The notes under the pieces were generated by a model, which searched no databases, was not told the DNA's origin, and saw nothing but the letters and a program-made list of their open reading frames with translations. A DNA stretch of 34,532 bases from Clostridium sp. D33t1_170424_F3 (lineage in GTDB: Bacteria; Bacillota; Clostridia; Oscillospirales; Acutalibacteraceae). Below, one piece after another: positions 32,416 to 34,532 of the stretch. The stretch spans positions 1 to 34,532 of the forward strand of contig NZ_JADPEG010000025.1 in NCBI RefSeq assembly GCF_015667585.1, in the 5' to 3' direction. The position numbers were made by a program, and so were the translations under genes. Every line of letters starts with the position of its first letter. The stretch's first letter is position 1.

Positions 32416-33277
32416 CGCGTACCAAAAACTTCCATTCCGCAAAGCGATCCTTCCGTGGCTGTTTCTGGGGCCAAGCCTGCTCTGTGTCAGCATTTTCGTC
32501 GTGGTCCCTTTTATCGACGCGGTGCGGCGTTCCTTCTTTTCCGCGATGAGCGGCCAATTTGTTGGAACCAAAAACTATGAGATTATCTTTCAAAACAAGG
32601 CGTTTCAGCTCGCCGGGTGGAATACCATTCGTTTTACCCTGCTGTGTATTCCGGCGCTGATTCTTCTCTCCCTCGCGCTTGCGCTGCTGGTCCATGCCTG
32701 CAAGGAGCGGCGCGGCATCTTCAAAACCAGCTTTTTGATCCCCATGGCGATCCCGGTCGCCTCCATTGTGCTGATCTGGAAAGTGTTGTTCCACGAAAAC
32801 GGTCTCTTAAACAAGGCCGCCGTCGCGATGGGCGGCACGTCCATCGACTGGCTGCACAGCAGCTGGGCCTTTCTTCTTCTGATCATCAGTTACCTCTGGA
32901 AAAACAGCGGGTATGACATGGTTCTGTGGCTCTCCGGCATCAGCAGCATTCCGGGGAGCTTGTTTGAAGCGGCACAGGTGGACGGCGCCAACGCGTTCCA
33001 GACCTTTTTCCGCATTACCCTGCCCAACCTGAAGCCCACACTGTTCACCATCACGGTACTTTCCCTGCTGAACTCTTTCAAGGTGTTCCGGGAAGCATAC
33101 CTGGTGGCGGGCGATTATCCGGACGACAGCATGTACATGCTGCAGCATCTGTTTAACAATTGGTTCTTAACGCTGGACATCGACAAAATGTGCGCCGCCG
33201 CGACGGTTATGGCCGTCACCGTGCTCGCAGTCATCCTGATCCTGCAACTCTTTTTGGGAAGGAGCAACGACGAATGA
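32405..33277 (+). CDS. MalF-type (CUT1) ABC transporter permease
   Basis: The 290-residue protein has six predicted membrane segments and the binding-protein-dependent transport signature EAAQVDGANAFQTFFRITLP at about 188-207, the cytoplasmic loop that docks on the ATPase. The N-terminal LPWLFLGPSLLCVSIFVVVP and the PMAIPVASIVLIWKVLF segment are typical of sugar permeases. It overlaps the MacB-PCD-like gene at its start and the second permease at its stop (ATGA), so translation is coupled. One of the upstream lipoproteins would be the natural binding protein. No cognate ATPase is nearby. A shared MsmK/MsmX-type ATPase is likely, as is known for many CUT1 importers in Firmicutes. Confidence 0.93.
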   Translation: MKRDAYQKLPFRKAILPWLFLGPSLLCVSIFVVVPFIDAVRRSFFSAMSGQFVGTKNYEIIFQNKAFQLAGWNTIRFTLLCIPALILLSLALALLVHACKERRGIFKTSFLIPMAIPVASIVLIWKVLFHENGLLNKAAVAMGGTSIDWLHSSWAFLLLIISYLWKNSGYDMVLWLSGISSIPGSLFEAAQVDGANAFQTFFRITLPNLKPTLFTITVLSLLNSFKVFREAYLVAGDYPDDSMYMLQHLFNNWFLTLDIDKMCAAATVMAVTVLAVILILQLFLGRSNDE

Positions 33278-34116
33278 GAAGAAAATTGGTTTATCTGTTT
33301 TTGGTGGTGGTTGCCCTGACCGCATGGATGCCGATCTGGATGCTTCTGACGGGTTCGCTGATGGGCACCCGCGAGGTGGTGGAAAGCCTTGGCCCCGTTC
33401 TGAAAGCCGGGGCGGCCGGCTTTGCCGCATGGCCGCTTTTGCCGGTTTATCCTACCCTGCAGCCCTTTGTGGAGCTGCTGCTGGACACGCCCGAATTTTT
33501 CGCCATGTTCTGGAATTCCTGCCTGCAGGTGTTTCCGATTCTGATCGGGCAGGTGGTGATCGGCGCACCGGCGGCATGGGCGTTTGCGCGCTATGAATTC
33601 CGTTTTAAGAAACTTCTGTTTTCCTTGTATATCGCGCTGATGCTGATGCCGTTCCAGGTGACGATGGTTTCCAACTATCTGGTGCTGGACAGCCTGAACC
33701 TGATTGACACAATGTGGTCGATTATCCTGCCGGGCGCGTTTTCCACTTTCCCGGTGTTTATCATGAACCGCTTCTTCGCCGCGATCCCCAAATCTGTCAT
33801 TGAAGCGGCGGAACTGGACGGCGCCGGGCCGTTTCAGGTGTTTTTACGCATTGGGCTGCCGCTCGCCGCTCCGGGCATCCTGTCCGCCGTGGTGCTGGGC
33901 TTCCTGGAATCGTGGAACGCACTGGAACAGCCTCTCGCATTTCTCAAAACCAAAACAAACTGGCCGCTCTCCCTTTATCTGCCGCAGATATCCACAGGCA
34001 ACGCGGGCATCTCCTTGGCGGCCTCTGTCCTGATGCTCACGCCCGCCCTGCTGATCTTTTTCTTTGGACAAAAATATCTGGAGCAGGGCATCGCCGCCTC
34101 CGGGCTCAAGGACTGA
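33274..34116 (+). CDS. MalG-type (CUT1) ABC transporter permease
   Basis: The 280-residue protein is the second half of a CUT1 permease pair. It has six membrane segments and an EAA loop EAAELDGAGPFQVFLRIGLP at about 177-196. The segment GAPAAWAFARYEFRFKKLLF before the central helices is characteristic of MalG proteins. ATG 33274 was chosen because it overlaps the preceding stop (ATGA), follows AAGGAG and starts a hydrophobic helix. An in-frame ATG at 33160 would add a charged stretch read inside the previous gene. It is the last gene of the operon, followed by a strong terminator. Confidence 0.93.
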   Translation: MRRKLVYLFLVVVALTAWMPIWMLLTGSLMGTREVVESLGPVLKAGAAGFAAWPLLPVYPTLQPFVELLLDTPEFFAMFWNSCLQVFPILIGQVVIGAPAAWAFARYEFRFKKLLFSLYIALMLMPFQVTMVSNYLVLDSLNLIDTMWSIILPGAFSTFPVFIMNRFFAAIPKSVIEAAELDGAGPFQVFLRIGLPLAAPGILSAVVLGFLESWNALEQPLAFLKTKTNWPLSLYLPQISTGNAGISLAASVLMLTPALLIFFFGQKYLEQGIAASGLKD

Positions 34117-34122
34117 ACCTGC

Positions 34123-34173
34123 AAAAAAACAGCAGCGTGAAACTTCCACCGGAAGTCTTCCGCTGCTGTTTTT
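34123..34173 (+). terminator. Terminator of the transporter operon
   Basis: A long hairpin starts 13 nt after the last stop: ACAGCAGCG (34129-34137) pairs with CGCTGCTGT (34161-34169), with inner GAA/TTC and ACTTCC/GGAAGT pairs. A T run follows, and matching A residues on the left allow bidirectional function. Confidence 0.92.
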
Positions 34174-34213
34174 CTGTCCAGATCGTATATATATGCCCGC
34201 CTTCTCACACAGG

Positions 34214-34255
34214 CAATAAAAACGCCGCAGGTTTCCGGATTGGAAACCTGCGGCG
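34214..34255 (-). terminator. Terminator of the gene entering from the right edge
   Basis: A perfect 14-bp stem CGCCGCAGGTTTCC (34223-34236) pairs with 34242-34255 around a 5-nt loop, followed on the minus strand by TTTTTATT. It is convergent with the terminator at 34123-34173. The DNA between the stem and 34338 holds no gene. Confidence 0.88.
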
Positions 34256-34338
34256 CCTCACAATGAAATTTCTCTTTCAAAACAGGACATCTTCAAGTTC
34301 TGTTTTATGTTGGCAATCTTTTCAGCCAGCTACGATTG

Positions 34339-34532
34339 TCAAGCAACTGTTACCACACAGTGCTGTTGGGCTTCTTCACCCGGCAAGGTGGTGTACACGC
34401 CCGCGCTTTCGCCCGGCGCGCCAACCGCCCAGACCTTGTAAACATACAGATTGCCGATGCGGGAAATTGCCTGTGTCTTCAATACATTGCCGTTACCCAC
34501 TGTAAAGGCCGGAGTAAAGCCGTTTCCATTGA
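34339..34532 (-). CDS. 3' end of a secreted-type protein sharing the GH97 C-terminal domain (partial)
   Basis: Reading the minus strand from the window edge gives an open frame of 63 complete codons ending in TGA at 34339-34341. The peptide starts NGNGFTPAFTVGNG and ends HCVVTVA. It aligns without gaps to the last 63 residues of the GH97 protein at 13070-18970, with about 41 identities. The rest of the gene lies outside the window, so its catalytic modules are unknown. Given the shared tail it is probably another secreted or surface multidomain protein. It ends before a strong minus-strand terminator. Confidence 0.85.
   Translation of the reverse strand, partial: NGNGFTPAFTVGNGNVLKTQAISRIGNLYVYKVWAVGAPGESAGVYTTLPGEEAQQHCVVTVA

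Noticed and set aside
1-34532. CRISPR arrays, insertion sequences, tRNA or rRNA genes, prophage
   Set aside because: No regularly spaced repeats, transposase or integrase motifs, or cloverleaf/rRNA sequences were recognised on either strand.

Overview
The window looks like a chromosomal segment of an anaerobic, moderately GC-rich Firmicute, most likely a clostridial gut-type bacterium of the Oscillospiraceae/Ruminococcaceae sort. This is inferred from strong AGGAGG-type ribosome binding sites, sigma-A promoters with 17-bp spacers, hairpin-plus-T terminators, a rubrerythrin, Gram-positive style lipoproteins and very large secreted multidomain glycosidases. No plasmid, phage, IS or CRISPR signature was seen, and no RNA gene was recognised.

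Layout. (1) 129-6336, minus strand: a secreted GH84 beta-N-acetylglucosaminidase with discoidin-like modules behind its own promoter, preceded by an OmpR-type two-component system (response regulator, then kinase) that ends in a terminator. (2) 6467-12661, minus strand: a compact seven-gene operon containing an HD-domain protein, a VanR/VanS-like two-component system, an iron/siderophore/cobalamin-class ABC importer (lipoprotein, FecCD permease, ATPase) and a small siroheme/[4Fe-4S] sulfite-reductase-like protein. Its promoter carries two ATGTTC direct repeats 11 bp apart, just upstream of the -35. (3) 13070-18970, plus strand: a 1966-residue secreted protein with NPCBM-like, Ig-like, GH97, two concanavalin-like, FIVAR-repeat and C-terminal modules. 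(4) 19405-21333, plus strand: a PHP-domain phosphoesterase and a ROK-type regulator. (5) 21679-22221, plus strand: rubrerythrin with a strong promoter and a PerR/Fur-like palindrome. (6) 22289-24292, minus strand: a third two-component system, divergent from (7). (7) 24593-34116, plus strand: a six-gene transporter-like locus. It has two paralogous 754-residue lipoproteins (propeller-like N-terminus fused to a solute-binding C-terminus), a MacA/HlyD-type adaptor with a very long helical hairpin, a MacB-PCD-like membrane protein, and two MalF/MalG-type permeases, but no ATPase. (8) 34339-34532, minus strand: the 3' end of a gene running off the window. It encodes the same C-terminal domain as the GH97 protein, about 65% identical over 63 residues.

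How it fits together. The glycosidases, transporters and three local two-component systems suggest an organism that senses and processes host or plant glycans and its own envelope state. The best candidates for something undescribed are: the hybrid locus 24593-34116, which mixes export-type and import-type parts with three copies of a shared CTTTAGAGA promoter module; the VanRS-like/iron-importer/siroheme operon; and the C-terminal domain shared by the GH97 protein and the gene at the right edge.
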